A DNA stretch of 64,000 nucleotides from positions 6,807,997 through 6,871,996 of the forward strand of contig NC_012871.2 of assembly GCF_000003195.3 (NCBI RefSeq), in the 5' to 3' direction. The stretch comes from Sorghum bicolor. Taxonomy: Eukaryota > Streptophyta > Magnoliopsida > Poales > Poaceae. Made by a program: the position numbers and the translations under genes. This document shows, piece by piece, positions 25,403 through 35,939 of the stretch; the stretch's first letter is position 1, and each line of letters starts with the position of its first letter. The notes under the pieces are model-generated. The model was not told the DNA's origin. It saw nothing but the letters and a program-made list of their open reading frames with translations, and did no database searches.

Positions 25403-28400
25403 TTATCTCATATTGCAACAGTCTGGTCTTCCTTCCAGTAACTTTTGCCACATGCATAACATTAGCCTTGGCGATTGGTAATGAGCAGTATAGTAGTCAG
25501 CGACGCATCCAAATGGACAGAACTTGCCACTGTGAATGTATTCAACAGGTCTTGTCCTATTGAACTGCTCAACCCACAAACCCAAGCTCACGTCTTCCAT
25601 TTTGAAGAGCTGCACAGGGAGCAATAGTAAATTAGCTTCTTCATCACTCTGAATTGTTATTATGGACTCTACACCTGTAGAGAGATAGTTTATGGGTTTT
25701 CGAACAAGAGATCAAATCAAGGCTCATTCACAAATGTTATCTGCAATTAGTCTACTAGTAAGCAAATATTTAAAGAATCACATAAAGCTTGTACCGACCA
25801 ATATAAATAATCCATTGCCTCTGTGTTCCTTAAATATTGACACATTGCCTAATCTGCTATATATAAAAAACTAAAAAGTGGCATTTTAGCAAATTTGTAT
25901 TCAAAGTGCTATTTTGACAAGTGTCTGACATTCAAATGGCACTTTCGTCTGTAAATATAAGATTGTACCTTCAGCTTTTGCTTCATGAATTCTGACATGA
26001 TAAATTCAGCAATATCAGATGATATAACATATCCAGGGCCATTTGCATATGACGGATACACCTCTTCTGGCCACTCCTGTGAAGTGATAAACAAGATTAA
26101 CAATATCCACACTATAAATTAAAACTTGTCAAAAGGAGCATCAAGTGTAGCTAAAACATGTAAGATCCACTCACAATATGCTAGCAAAACATGTCTAGAC
26201 AAGATACAGTAGCCCAGCTTTTGTAAACATATTACTTAGTGCTGACTTGTTAGATGAGGAACTCTACAACACGAGTATGGGCCCGACTGACCATAAAATG
26301 CTATCATGCTGCCTAGATAGCTAACGATGTTAACAGCTAAACAATAATGCAAAGAATCATATGCCAAATCTCCAATAACTGACCTTCAAGGGGCCTGTCA
26401 TCAGATGCAGACATGAAACAAGTGATTTTCCAATTCAGTTTACAAAAACTGATAACTTTTTATATGAACAAATAAAGAGTAATATGGTAATTTCCAAATG
26501 AATGTATCGGGGAAGACATCTAACATCCCCATCTTGACAAGCTGATATACTATGGTTTCAGTGAGCAAATCGCTGAAGATAATATGACATTGGGTAACAG
26601 AAGAGAGAAACAGAATTCCAATCCATTTATTGTGAGACAAATTAGTTGCATTCGAAACAGAATAAATGTTAAAGTAAATGAACAAAGAAATGCTGCAAAC
26701 TCTGCACTTCCACACAAAAATTGCAAACACACAACGCAATGTTAAAAGAATCCAATATCAACTATATCACTATATGAACATAGGTTTAACCAGTCTTATC
26801 ACAGTTAACACATCAGTCCAGTACAGAACTAAAGATGAACATAGCTTTTATGGAACCATGACTGCAAATAATTAATTTAGCTTTTGCTTCAAGTTATATA
26901 AAAAATGGTAAGGTGGTGTTTGAAGAATCAAATCTAATAACTGCTACGACAAACATTTCGTAAGCTTCACCTCATAAGTCACAGCCCATTTCCCTTGGCG
27001 TAGCGGTCTGTGTTGTATATTCATACTCCCCATGTAAAGACTTCTCCCACTTGGTACCTTCTTAATTTCAGTGACTACTGAATCAATTCTCACGAAAGTA
27101 TCATCATCGCACTTCATTACATATTTAGCAGAGACAACATGAACCTGAGCAACCAAGTTCACTACTGTCAGAAAAATGTGAATACAACAGCTACAGTACT
27201 CCAAAGAAGATTTAGTTCAAATAGCAATAAATTCTCTGCCATACCCCATACTCGCATATTGCAAGAGTCTTCATAACAACAAGATCGTAGTTATCCAGAT
27301 AGGGCACAAAAACAATGTCCCCAAAAAATTCAGCTTCCTTCTTCAGCACCACATTCACCTCGTTTCTGCCATGCTGGAGTTAAGAAACACCTTCAGCACA
27401 AGCACACAAAACAAACGAAGTAAGATAAGCCTTTGGGATTACATCGAAGTGTTTACCAGTGCAACGAAAAAACGAGCCACCCTGTTTGGTGACTTGTGGA
27501 CAGCAGACATCCATGTCGTCCTCACACCCATACGCTCAGCAAAATGATTGGCTGATGACAGGATGCCAATGAAAATCTCAACTGGCTCATCAGGCAGCGG
27601 AGGGGCCTGCCAAACAGTAGAAAACTCCAGATAATTCTGTGGCTCAAAGCTTGGGTGTGTAGTGGGCAAAGACCCTGCAATCACTGAATGCACATCGAGG
27701 TCCCCATACAGTGACAGGCCTGTAGCATCCTCCAGCACAAACCCCTGCAAGGGACACAAGAAACATAAATTAACTGGACAAGTAGAGGCCAAGTACCGAT
27801 AACCTCAACTGTCCTCAACCACTAATTATTTGAACCAACTGCAATAGATAGTGCAGGGCAATTAACAAGCATTCACCAACATTTCTTACTGCACGAATGA
27901 AGTGGAGAAACATATGCGCTTACAGTGCGGTAAGGAAAGGAAGTGACATGTCGCCCATCAACGCTCACATGGTAACCCTCCAACCCAGCACTGAGAGTAA
28001 GAACAAACAGGCGGCCCTCCACGAAAGGAAATGGCCAACCGAAATTGACCTCCTCCTTCTGCCCGATCAACCGATTCAGCAACCATGCTGCTGTCTTTGA
28101 TGATGTCTTCCATTCCTCCAACCTGTCATCATCGTCCCTAATCCACTTCTCACACTTCACCAACCCATCCACTGCAAAAAGACATTCATTCAGCATGTTC
28201 TGAACAACAGAATCCACCTGAGGTCGGTCAAACAATTGAAAAACAAATGAACTGACAGGGGTCCCCAACCAGTCTCCTCATCGGGGCGTGACCTCCAACC
28301 ATCGCAGCGCTGCGCGGCGCCCCAGTTCATGCGGTAGCAGGTGTTCTGCTCGATGACGGGGCGGCCGCTCCAGTCCCCGCGGAGGCGCGGGTTGAAGTGG

Positions 28401-29164
28401 AGCACGCGGGGCGGGTCCTCCCCTTCGACGGCCCTGAGCCCCTGCAGCTCCACCATGAACTGCGACACCATGGCAGGCCGCTCCCCGTCCCTGAGCACCA
28501 CGATCGCGGGGTTCCGCTCCTCGTGCGGCCCCCGGGGCGTCGCGGCGACCGTGACGTGGGACCCCAGCGCGAGCCCGCAGGGCAGCTCCACCACGCCGCG
28601 GCCCCCCTGCGCGCCGAGCTCCTCCGCGGTGAGCGCGATCGAGTGCGGGCACCTGGCCGTGGCCGCGGCGCCGCCGCCCTCGAGTTCGCCGGAGGAGGGC
28701 GCCGCGACGGCGTTAGGGTCGAGGCCCTCGAGGTCGGCGAACGCGCGGGCGCCCGCCGCGACGGCGTCGGCCACGGACCGGCGTAGCACGCCGGAGCGCG
28801 GGGTGTCGAGGAGGCGGACGTCGAGGCCCGTGGCGAAGCGCGAGAGCCGGCGATCCTGTCCGTCGGCGCCGGGGGCGGAGACAGAGACGGAGACGGACGC
28901 CCCGCCCGCCGCGGGGCGGGGCTCCTTGGCGGGGCGCGCGGGCGCCCCGCGCTCGCCCGCGCCCGCGCCGCCGAAGGAGAGGTGGAGCTTCCGCGCGGCC
29001 CCGGCACCGGCCCCGGCGCCACCGCCGGAGAGCGAGGTGGAGACGAACGGCGACTCGAGGGCGAAGACGAGGAGCGCGTAGAGGAGCAGCACGGCGGCCA
29101 GGCCCTCCATCGCGCGGCGGCGGAAGGAAGCCCCCGCCCCCGCCGACGCTGCCTGCTTCCTCAT
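25403..29164 (-). CDS. galectin-domain GT31 galactosyltransferase GALT-B (Hyp O-galactosyltransferase type)
   Basis: Paralogue of GALT-A with the same seven-exon plan and intron phases: 29164-28270, 28171-27924, 27744-27457, 27373-27245, 27144-26971, 26076-25969 and 25609-25403. It encodes 682 aa. The start is the ATG at 29164; the codon before it is GTG. Residues 20-42 form the Golgi signal anchor, then a Gly/Ala/Pro-rich stem to about 165. The galectin domain carries HFNPR at 256-260. The GT31 domain includes [18 protein letters not shown] and KCDDDTF, with the DXD at 533-535. It ends [12 protein letters not shown]...CCNMR. Exons 3-6 match GALT-A in length exactly. Exon 1 and the stem are diverged, and exon 2 is five codons longer. 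It probably adds galactose to hydroxyproline of arabinogalactan proteins; the acceptor is inferred from the family. Confidence 0.92.
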
Positions 29165-30290
29165 CACTCGATTATTATTATTATTCTTATTATTACCCTA
29201 TAGCCCCACCACTCGACGGCGACGGCGTCGGCGCGCGCTCTGCTAGGGCGTAGCCGCGGGCGCGCGGCGGGGGCGGGGGCGGAGCATGAGGATGGAACGA
29301 CGGGGCGCGGGCGGGGCGGCTTACTTGTATGTAGAAGAAACAAACAATGGCGGAAACGGGCGATTAATGAGCTGCTACTAAAAGACGGTGTTGCTTTTGA
29401 AAGGATTTGATTATTGCTTATTATTACTAGCAGCGATCCTCCTCCCCCCCCTTGGTTGGAGAGGCCTCGCTCTAGATTGATCGCGGGCGTGTTTAGGAAT
29501 GGGATTAGTGCGCGGATTTCGATTCGATACGCCGCCGCGACGGCGGTGTGGTGCGGTGCGGTGCGGTGCGGTGCGCGGCTGGTGACTGGTGAGGGCGCGC
29601 GGGCCATAGCCCATGGCCCATGCGAGGTCGGGAGGGGGGCGGTCCTTGTGTTGTGCGTCGTCAGGTGGGCAGTGGGCTTTTTTTTTGCGGGTTCGTGTGT
29701 TCGGGTTGAGCAGGGAGGGGTGATGTACTGATGTGGCGCGTGGAGTCAGAGCGACGAGGCAGGGATGCGCGGCGCACGCGAACGAGAGCGCGGGGAACAC
29801 GTGTTTTAAAATTATATATATAATCACAAAATTTGTTATAATAGCTATGGTTTTGGTCTAATAACACGTCAAATACTTGTAAACCGATGGAGTAAACAAA
29901 CTTTTTGTATTATACAAATATAAAAATAGATTTACTTTGGTGTACTTGATGTGTTCATCATTATAAGAGGAAATTAATTAGAGTAACTCCAAAAAAAACC
30001 TTTAAATCCTTCCTAATTTATAAAAATAGAGATTTAGACAACAAAAAGAAATACTCTCTAAGATCCTCTGTAATTGGATCTTCAAATATAGGCGCATCAT
30101 CTATTCTGGGATTGTCACTAGCCAGAATGAGGATGGCTCTGCGCACAAGATATGAAAATATGTTCAAGTATAAAGATATAGAAAGTGATTTTTTAAGTCA
30201 AATAAGTTGTTCTGTCGCTAGATTTTTTTTATATGCATGTACTATAAGCTCATCTATTTTTTTACCCAAATATAAGCTCATCTATTACTA
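29165..30290. promoter_or_regulatory. 5' region of GALT-B and spacer
   Basis: ATT-type trinucleotide repeats directly precede the ATG (29171-29195), then GC-rich DNA. A pentanucleotide run of GGTGC units lies at about 29550-29575. From 29800 the sequence is AT-rich with no gene. Confidence 0.45.
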
Positions 30291-30432
30291 CGGCCTGTTT
30301 GAGAACTACACTGCTCCATTAAAAAAATAGTTGCACTCTACTAACTCCATAGAGCAGCTTCATTGTGTAGTTAACCTTCCACAATGGAGCAAGTGCACTT
30401 ATTTGGCTTGGCGCTCTGCTTTAACTCTCTAA

Positions 30433-30700
30433 GGCCTATTCAGAAGAATTACATGTGAACTAATTTCAAAACTAATTGGATAAGCGGTGACTAATTGGTG
30501 AGAAAAATCTATTAATCCTAATTAGCCCATGCTTAGCTCATACAGTAAACATATGATAACCATAAACTAATTAGGATTAATAAATTGTCTCACCAATTAG
30601 TCACCACTTATATACAACTAGTTTTGAAAGCAGCTCACCCTTCTAATTAGTATACAAACACAACGCTAATTTTAAGCAGCTAGAATCCAAACAGGCCCTA
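30433..30700. mobile_element. MITE with strong internal inverted repeat
   Basis: From GGCCTATTCAG to CCAAACAGGCCC with TAA on both sides. GATTAATAAATTG and CACCAATTAGTCACC mirror the left half (GTGACTAATTGGTGAG), so it would fold into a long hairpin. Confidence 0.7.
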
Positions 30701-30729
30701 AATCCTTTTAAGAGTAAATTTAGATTTGT

Positions 30730-31010
30730 TCGTTGAATTTCTTGTGGTGGAACCTACACACTCGGGTTCAACTCCTTGACTTGGTAGAGTGCTCGCATTT
30801 TCTTGGATTTATTACAAGAGTTAATGATGTTATGATTTCAGTGGTAGGCGACGTCCCCGTCGACAGTGAGGCCCCCGTGGCGACTTTGTGAATTTTGAGA
30901 TCTGCCGGCTTAGTCCTTCAGATGCGCTCATAGAGGTGGAGTTTGCGTGCGTGCATTCTTAGGGGTGAGTGTGCGTGGATTGTAAGTATCCCTCCTTCCT
31001 AAAATTGTAG
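30730..31010 (+). mobile_element. SINE-like sequence
   Basis: Contains GGGTTCAACTCC, close to the RNA polymerase III B-box consensus. This is followed by GAGGCCCCCGTGGCGACTTT and a GTGCGTGCATTCTTAGGGGTGAGTG-type tail, common at the 3' part of grass tRNA-derived SINEs. A clear A box and target duplications were not found, so the 5' end may be missing. Confidence 0.45.
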
Positions 31011-31090
31011 TAGTTTTATTAAAAAAAATACAGGTTTATGTGGTGAGTAAATAAAAACTATTAGTAGAGGCGAACATCTTCGTTGCTTTT

Positions 31091-31445
31091 CTTTCAGGCC
31101 TTTCAACCAATCAATACGACCTTGGAGTGGCAGCTTTTGCTAAAACTTGAGCAGTTTCCTGAAAACTTGCTTCAAATATGAAACTTTGGGTATTTAGAGA
31201 AGCTCTTGTTATTTCAATAAGATTGCTCGATAATATATCGATTCATCTAAAGCCTGCCCTGCTCATTCCACTCGCAATAGTCTTATTAATTCCCCAGATA
31301 AATTCTAAAAAAACAAGTAAAACAACATTAGACATTTCATCTTCAGGAACTCTTATTTTTTATGTTACTTGGTGTATAATAATCTCTATATGTCTATTAT
31401 GGATCTATATCTATTAATCAAGGGATACAATAGTAGGCTACAATG
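31091..31445 (-). pseudogene. rpoC2: nuclear plastid DNA: fragment of rpoC2
   Basis: The minus-strand reading gives the plastid RNA polymerase beta'' subunit in pieces: IEIIIHQVT, then GELIRLLRVE, stop, AGQALDE, then [20 protein letters not shown] and AQVLAKAA. The original reads through these as one conserved region (around GELI.LLRAERAGRALDE). Several stops and frame slips show it is a non-functional nuclear transfer. About 350 bp is recognisable, with no other plastid gene beside it. It sits inside the inverted-repeat unit 30291-32478. Confidence 0.85.
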
Positions 31446-31533
31446 ACCGCCTTCATTAATAAGGGGGAAAAAGTAGCCTTGTGTTTGTTTTACGCGGGCA
31501 ATTCCAATTTCATGGTTCTTCCTCCCGTGTTTA

Positions 31534-31775
31534 GGCTGTGTTTAGTTTCTGAAGGGAAAATTTTGTGTCACTGTAGCACTTTTGTTTGTTTATGGTAATT
31601 ATTGTCCAACCATAGACTAACTAGGCTCAAAAGATTCATCTTATAAATTCCGACCAAACTGTGTAATTAGTTTTTATTTTCATTTATATTTAATACTTCA
31701 TGTATGTGTCTAAATATTCGATGTGACGGGAAATCTTAAAAAAATTTGGATTTTAGGGAAGAAGTAAACAAGGCC
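31534..31775. mobile_element. GGCCTTGTTTAG-family MITE
   Basis: Orientation B. GGCTGTGTTTAGTTTC to GAAGTAAACAAGGCC, flanked by TTA at 31531-31533 and 31776-31778. Confidence 0.85.
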
Positions 31776-32496
31776 TTAGACGAACTGCTGTCCATTCCTT
31801 TGTGTTTCGTTTCGGTTTGAGGTATCTACTTTTGAGTTGTTGTAATAATGTCTTAACGCGACGGATTAAACAAAGCAATGGAGCAAAGTTATTATATTTC
31901 ACCAATGATCATGTGTTTTGTTATTGTAACATTGTTTTTGAAAAGTAACTAGCCAATCCCGTATAAAAGAGACAAAACAGATTCTCCATTTTCTTGGAAA
32001 TCTTAAGATGATACCCGCCTTGTTCTTGGTTAGTCAGGATCTCGATCTTAACGTATTATGTTCGAGGCTCATACTAGATGTTACATCATTTATCTTAGCA
32101 TGGATAATATTATTTAATTATATTATACTTTACTATACATACGAGGATAGCTACTTAGGAATTTTCGTGTCAACAGACTGTAATTAGATGTTTTTCAGTT
32201 ATATATCAATAAAAAATATATTAGAAATGTTTTAGAAGAATACCAATCACTCACATAAGACAGATACTATTGTGGAACACTCCAAAGGTATAAATAGTCA
32301 TTACCATCAATCAAAACCTTCAATTTGGAGTTAAAGCAGAGCTCCAAGCCCAGTAACTGCACTTGTGCAATATAGTGCAAGGTTAACTGCACAATGTAGC
32401 TGTTCTATGGAGTTATTAGTAGAGTGTAGCTATTTTTTTTATGAATCGAGAAAATTAAAGTAGTAGTTTCAAACATGCCTAGGCCTTGTTTAGTTC

Positions 32497-33532
32497 TATC
32501 GGCGTCTAGACTCGTCGTCTAAACACTAACAAGTGATAAGTCTGCGTGTTCTCCTAAACTCGAATGGTGATGCAAGGGGAACACAGGGGTTATACTGGTT
32601 CGGGCTAAGAATGCCCTACGTCCAGTGCGAGAGTCGGAGTCTGTATTGTCTTGCACCCGAGAGTGCTTGTAGTAGGGGTGTACAAGCTGGTTGCGAAAGA
32701 GGGCTAAGTCCCAAGTCCCCGCTTTATGGAGTGGACAGAGTAGTGCTCGTTACTCTAGAGTGAGCACTATCTAGGGTTTGAGTGTATGTCGTAGTCTTGG
32801 CTAGTGTTCTTGTGTTGTGAGCATGTTTTGGATGTGTGCTCTGGCTCCCTTTTTATAGCCACAAGGGGTCGCAGGGCTTTTACATATTTTGACTGGTGAT
32901 CTACCTCTAGTAAATGGTAAAGTAACAGTTCCGACCCTGTGGAGGCTTGCCCATCTCGTCTTTGGGGCATGGCTAATAGCATGGTCACTCCTGTGGAGGG
33001 TCGCCGAGCCCTGTTGAGGTCGTGGGGGTCGGGTCGGTGATACTGCAGCGTGTCCTGTAATAGTAGGAAAAGACAGCCACAGTGACGCGGATTAATTTCT
33101 TCCATACCTCTTTTACTATGAGGCGGTACTTCACAGTGAAAGAGGTAAGGCTACACAGTGGCTGGAGTGGTTGGAATAGTTGCCGTCGTGCCCTGCCGCA
33201 GCATGGGGGTCATGGCGAGTGTCACATCGGAGGTACGGCCGTCGTGCGTTAGAAGCCTGACTCCGAGATGGGGGCTCGGGTGAGGCGGTGTTTGCGCCCG
33301 GGCCCCAGAGGGGTCGGGCGAGACGGAACTTGCGTTCGAGGTCAAGGGATCGGGCGAGACGGAGTTTGCGCCCTAGGCCAAGGGGTCGGGCGAGACGGAG
33401 CTTGCGCCCGAGGCTAAAGGGTCGGGCGAGACAGAGCTTGCACCCGAGCCTCGGTGTTCTCAGGTGCTCGCCTTATCCTTTTTTGCGATTTCTATTCTCC
33501 TGATTTGGGTATCCTTTTTATGGTACCCAATA
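32497..33532. mobile_element. solo LTR with 5-bp target duplication
   Basis: 1036 bp flanked by AGTTC at 32492-32496 and 33533-33537. It begins TATCGGCGTCTAGAC and ends GGTACCCAATA. A retroviral-type LTR would begin TG and end CA; here both read TA, as expected from C-to-T changes on either strand. It includes CAGGGGTTATACTGGTTCGG, a phrase I associate with grass LTRs. No internal domain or second LTR is present. Confidence 0.75.
33293..33450. repeat. about 43-bp tandem repeat inside the LTR
   Basis: Four units built around GGGTCGGGCGAGACGGAGCT with GCGCCCGAGG-type linkers, slightly diverged. Confidence 0.8.
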
Positions 33533-33788
33533 AGTTCACCCCAAAAACCAAAAACTTTTCAAGATTCTCCGTCATATCAAATCTTGCGACATATGCATGG
33601 AGCACTAAATATAGACGAAAATAAAAACTAATTGCGCAGTTTACCTGTAAATCACGAGATAAATCTTTTAAGCCTAGTTACTCCATAATTGGACAATGTT
33701 TGTCAAATAAAAATGAAAATGCTACAGTTTCGAAAATTAAAAAGTTTTGGGAACTAAACAAGGCTCTAGTAATAGATGAGGTAGTACA

Positions 33789-33791
<3 letters not shown>

Positions 33792-33841
<50 letters not shown>
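33792..33841. repeat. TA dinucleotide tract
   Basis: About 25 uninterrupted TA units. Open frames across it are artefacts. Confidence 0.95.
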
Positions 33842-33844
<3 letters not shown>

Positions 33845-33898
33845 CAGACTCATATGTGACCGGTGACATTGACAAATCACATCAATCAGGGAATCAAA

Positions 33899-33981
33899 GT
33901 AAGACACAGTCATTAGAGCTGATGGAAGAATATAACTGAAACAATCAAGACTTCCATCAGCTTTAGTGACTGTGTCTTACT
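33899..33981. ncRNA. near-perfect hairpin, candidate small-RNA precursor
   Basis: The left arm (AGTAAGACACAGTCATTAGA GCTGATGGAAG) pairs with the right arm (33951-33981) over 31 positions. If the plus strand is transcribed, the only two non-Watson-Crick pairs are G-U. The loop is about 21 nt. A third partial copy of the arm phrase (GATTGTGTCTTACTGC) follows at once. Such a stem could feed Dicer-like processing, but it may equally be a small MITE. I recognise no known miRNA in it. Confidence 0.4.
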
Positions 33982-33984
33982 GCT

Positions 33985-34930
33985 TGATGATTGTGTCTTA
34001 CTGCATACCACATGTCTACAAAAGGCTCCAAATGACCAAATAAAAAAAAATAAAAAAAATGACCACCCAAGTCTATGATAAATAGAGTATTATTCAAAAT
34101 GAGTATTCTGACAGCATGCCGCCTGTACACATCCACGCACTTGTTGTCTGCCGGATCGTACATCCGCAACACTCCCTGCCGCCCTCCCTCCGTCGACGAG
34201 TACGATCCCCACACCCACACGGCCACCCTCCCGGCCGTCAGCCATCTCCCACAGGGGCTCCGCATCCCGGTCGCTTCCGTCCGGCATCATCACGTCGTAC
34301 GGTATCGCGTACCTGCGGCTCCAGGACGCCGCCTCCTCCTCGCCGGCGGAGCTCTCCGTCAGCAGGAACCACAGGTCGAGGGGAGGGATTTTGCCGTCGT
34401 CGTTGCGGTGGACCACGACGAGGTGGCCGTTGAGCGCGGCCAGGCTGACGTGGCTGTGCCGGCCGTAGGAGATGCCATGCTCCTCCGTGGCGGCGCTCGG
34501 CGGCCCGCCGAGGAGACGCGGCCACACTGCTCCGCGGCGAGGTCCAAGCACGCGATGCCGCCGCCCTCCGCGAAGTCGTGGAGCGGTGGAGGGTGTACCC
34601 GTAGTACGGGGCGCCGCGCCGGTCGCGTGGATCCACCAGGAAGTATGCCGTCACTGCCGTCGTCCCGGTAGATGGTGACGACTGACGACCTCGCAGGTCT
34701 GGCTGGTCAGGTCGCCTCGGATGCGAACCGCCTTGTGCTCCCCCGAGGCGGCGCGGCCAAGGACAAGCCCCGCCCGTGAACCGGAATGAGATCCTCTGAA
34801 TTTACTCTCCGTGACGGCTGTCGGCAGTCGCTCCATCTGTACCATCCGCTGGCATCCAACGGAGCAGCAGCGCCCAAGCACTCTGTCTCCTCCTTCGCAC
34901 AAATTGTGGCCCAAGTGCTGCTCTCCTCGG
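33985..34930 (-). pseudogene. F-box-associated domain gene fragment
   Basis: The minus-strand reading, with frame changes near 34650, 34550 and 34230, gives GLVLGRAASGEHKAVRI, VVTIYRDDGS, AYFLVDPRDRRGAPYYGYTL, ACLDLAAEQCGR, HVSLAALNGHLVVVHRND, LDLWFLLTE and YDPADNKCVDVYRRHAVRI. The order and phrasing resemble the C-terminal associated domain of large grass F-box families, which act as substrate-recruiting subunits of SCF ubiquitin ligases. No F-box itself is found. At least three frameshifts make it a pseudogene. It abuts the AP2 fragment, which is on the other strand. Family call is moderate. Confidence 0.5.
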
Positions 34931-34964
34931 TAGTCAACTGACCCGATAGTGCCCGGCTGCCACA

Positions 34965-35258
34965 CACGGACAGGAAGCCGACGGCGATGGAGGCGAGCGA
35001 ATCGGGGTTCGTAGTCACCGGTGCTGAACGCGGAAGCGGCGTCTGCGGGCGGCAGGTCCGCGCCGGTGGAGGAGGGCTCAAGCTCGATGCCGGTCGTCCT
35101 CGAGCCGCGTACGCCAGCACCCGCACGCCACGCCACCCCCCCGCCGCCGATGCAGCCGCAGCTGGCCAAGAAGAGCCGTCGCGGCCGCCCCGGCCCGCGC
35201 TCCCGCAGCTCGCAGTACTGTGCCGGCCACTGGAAGTCTCACATCTGGTCAGTAAGGT
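34965..35258 (+). pseudogene. captured exon of an AP2 (euAP2, RSR1-like) gene
   Basis: Plus-strand pieces in order: KPTAMEASESG, then a frame slip, VLNAEAASAGGRSAPVEEGS, then KKSRRG, GPRSRSSQY, and GHWKSHIW followed at once by a GT-containing donor-like sequence. This matches the N-terminal exon of two-AP2-domain regulators, where SRSSQY is normally followed by RGVTFYRRTGRWESHIW. Here about eight residues of the first AP2 repeat are deleted, and a two-residue insertion interrupts the basic stretch. No second AP2 repeat follows. It is a fragment torn from a gene elsewhere, probably by a transposon. Confidence 0.7.
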
Positions 35259-35939
35259 TACAGCTATGGCCGCCATGTTTTCACCTACCAACCAATCACT
35301 TCTCAGTTTTATTCTTACAGAAACTAAGGCTCGAGTAGAGAGACGCGGCTGCTGTCCAGGAGGTGACATTTCCACCTCGTCCAAGAGCTTTCCAGGAGCA
35401 CGGATGCCGTCTAGGAGGTGACTAGCTGCAGCACAGCTACTGTCCAGGAGCATGGCTAGCTGCAGCAATTTTATACAAATTTCAGAGATGCAATGCTCTA
35501 GAGTCTGTATGCAGAGAATGCCTGTAAAGTGCAGTTTGTGCAATAGCTTGCAAACTATGTAAATTGTGGTTGTATCCAAAGCATTGAATAAATTGTCTTG
35601 GAATTGAATAAAAAATATTGCTGAATATTGCAAATTTCAGAGATGCATAAAAGGTTATGCTGTTCTGCATCCAACAAGCAAATTTCAGAGATGCATAACA
35701 GGCTGATTACAAACTACTATAATTCTTCAAGAGCACCATCTGTCATTGTCCCCTGAAAATAGAAGAAAAACAGTTCAACATAAAGACCATGTATGATTCA
35801 GAGAAAAATGAATTGCTTTGTAATATTACCGTCAATAGTTGAGAGAAACTATTGATGACTGTGTATGATTCAGAGATCTCTTTTTGAGGTAAAGATGGAT
35901 GGTTCAGGCATGCACTTTGTAGTGTTGTGCCATCATCAA
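35259..35939. other. spacer between gene fragments
   Basis: AT-rich with two copies of AAATTTCAGAGATGCAT (near 35475 and 35680) and repeated GTGTATGATTCAGAGA phrases. The right part may be decayed 3' sequence of the FAR1-like gene. No gene is seen. Confidence 0.35.

Larger units (their letters stand above)
30291..32478. mobile_element. inverted-repeat-bounded composite unit
   Basis: The arms 30291-30430 and about 32330-32478 are inverted copies. GGAGCAAGTGCAC-type DNA, TTTAACTCTCT and AGTGTAGTTCTC at the left correspond to GAGTTAAAGCAGAGC and GAGTGTAGCTATTT at the right. CTA flanks both ends. Between the arms lie two MITEs, a SINE-like stretch and a plastid fragment. It is either one foldback element split by later insertions or a unit that captured them. 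Confidence 0.5.
32482..33765. mobile_element. GGCCTTGTTTAG-family MITE interrupted by a solo LTR
   Basis: The left tip GGCCTTGTTTAGTTC is at 32482-32496 and the remainder starts at AGTTCACCCCAAAAACC (33533). The joined sequence reproduces the normal family order. CTA at 32479-32481 and 33766-33768 forms the target duplication. Confidence 0.85.

Noticed and set aside
28341..29081. 246-codon plus-strand frame opposite GALT-B exon 1 (and a similar one opposite GALT-A at 11286-11915)
   Set aside because: They are antisense shadows of GC-rich exons; no domain or splice context.
31178..31417. 79-codon plus-strand frame over the plastid fragment
   Set aside because: It is antisense to the recognisable rpoC2 reading, so it is a shadow.
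30291..32478. Interpretation as an active plastid-derived gene
   Set aside because: The rpoC2 piece has several stops and frame slips and covers only a small part of the gene.
33293..33450. Regular GC-rich repeats resembling a CRISPR array
   Set aside because: Units are directly tandem without unique spacers and lie inside a plant LTR.
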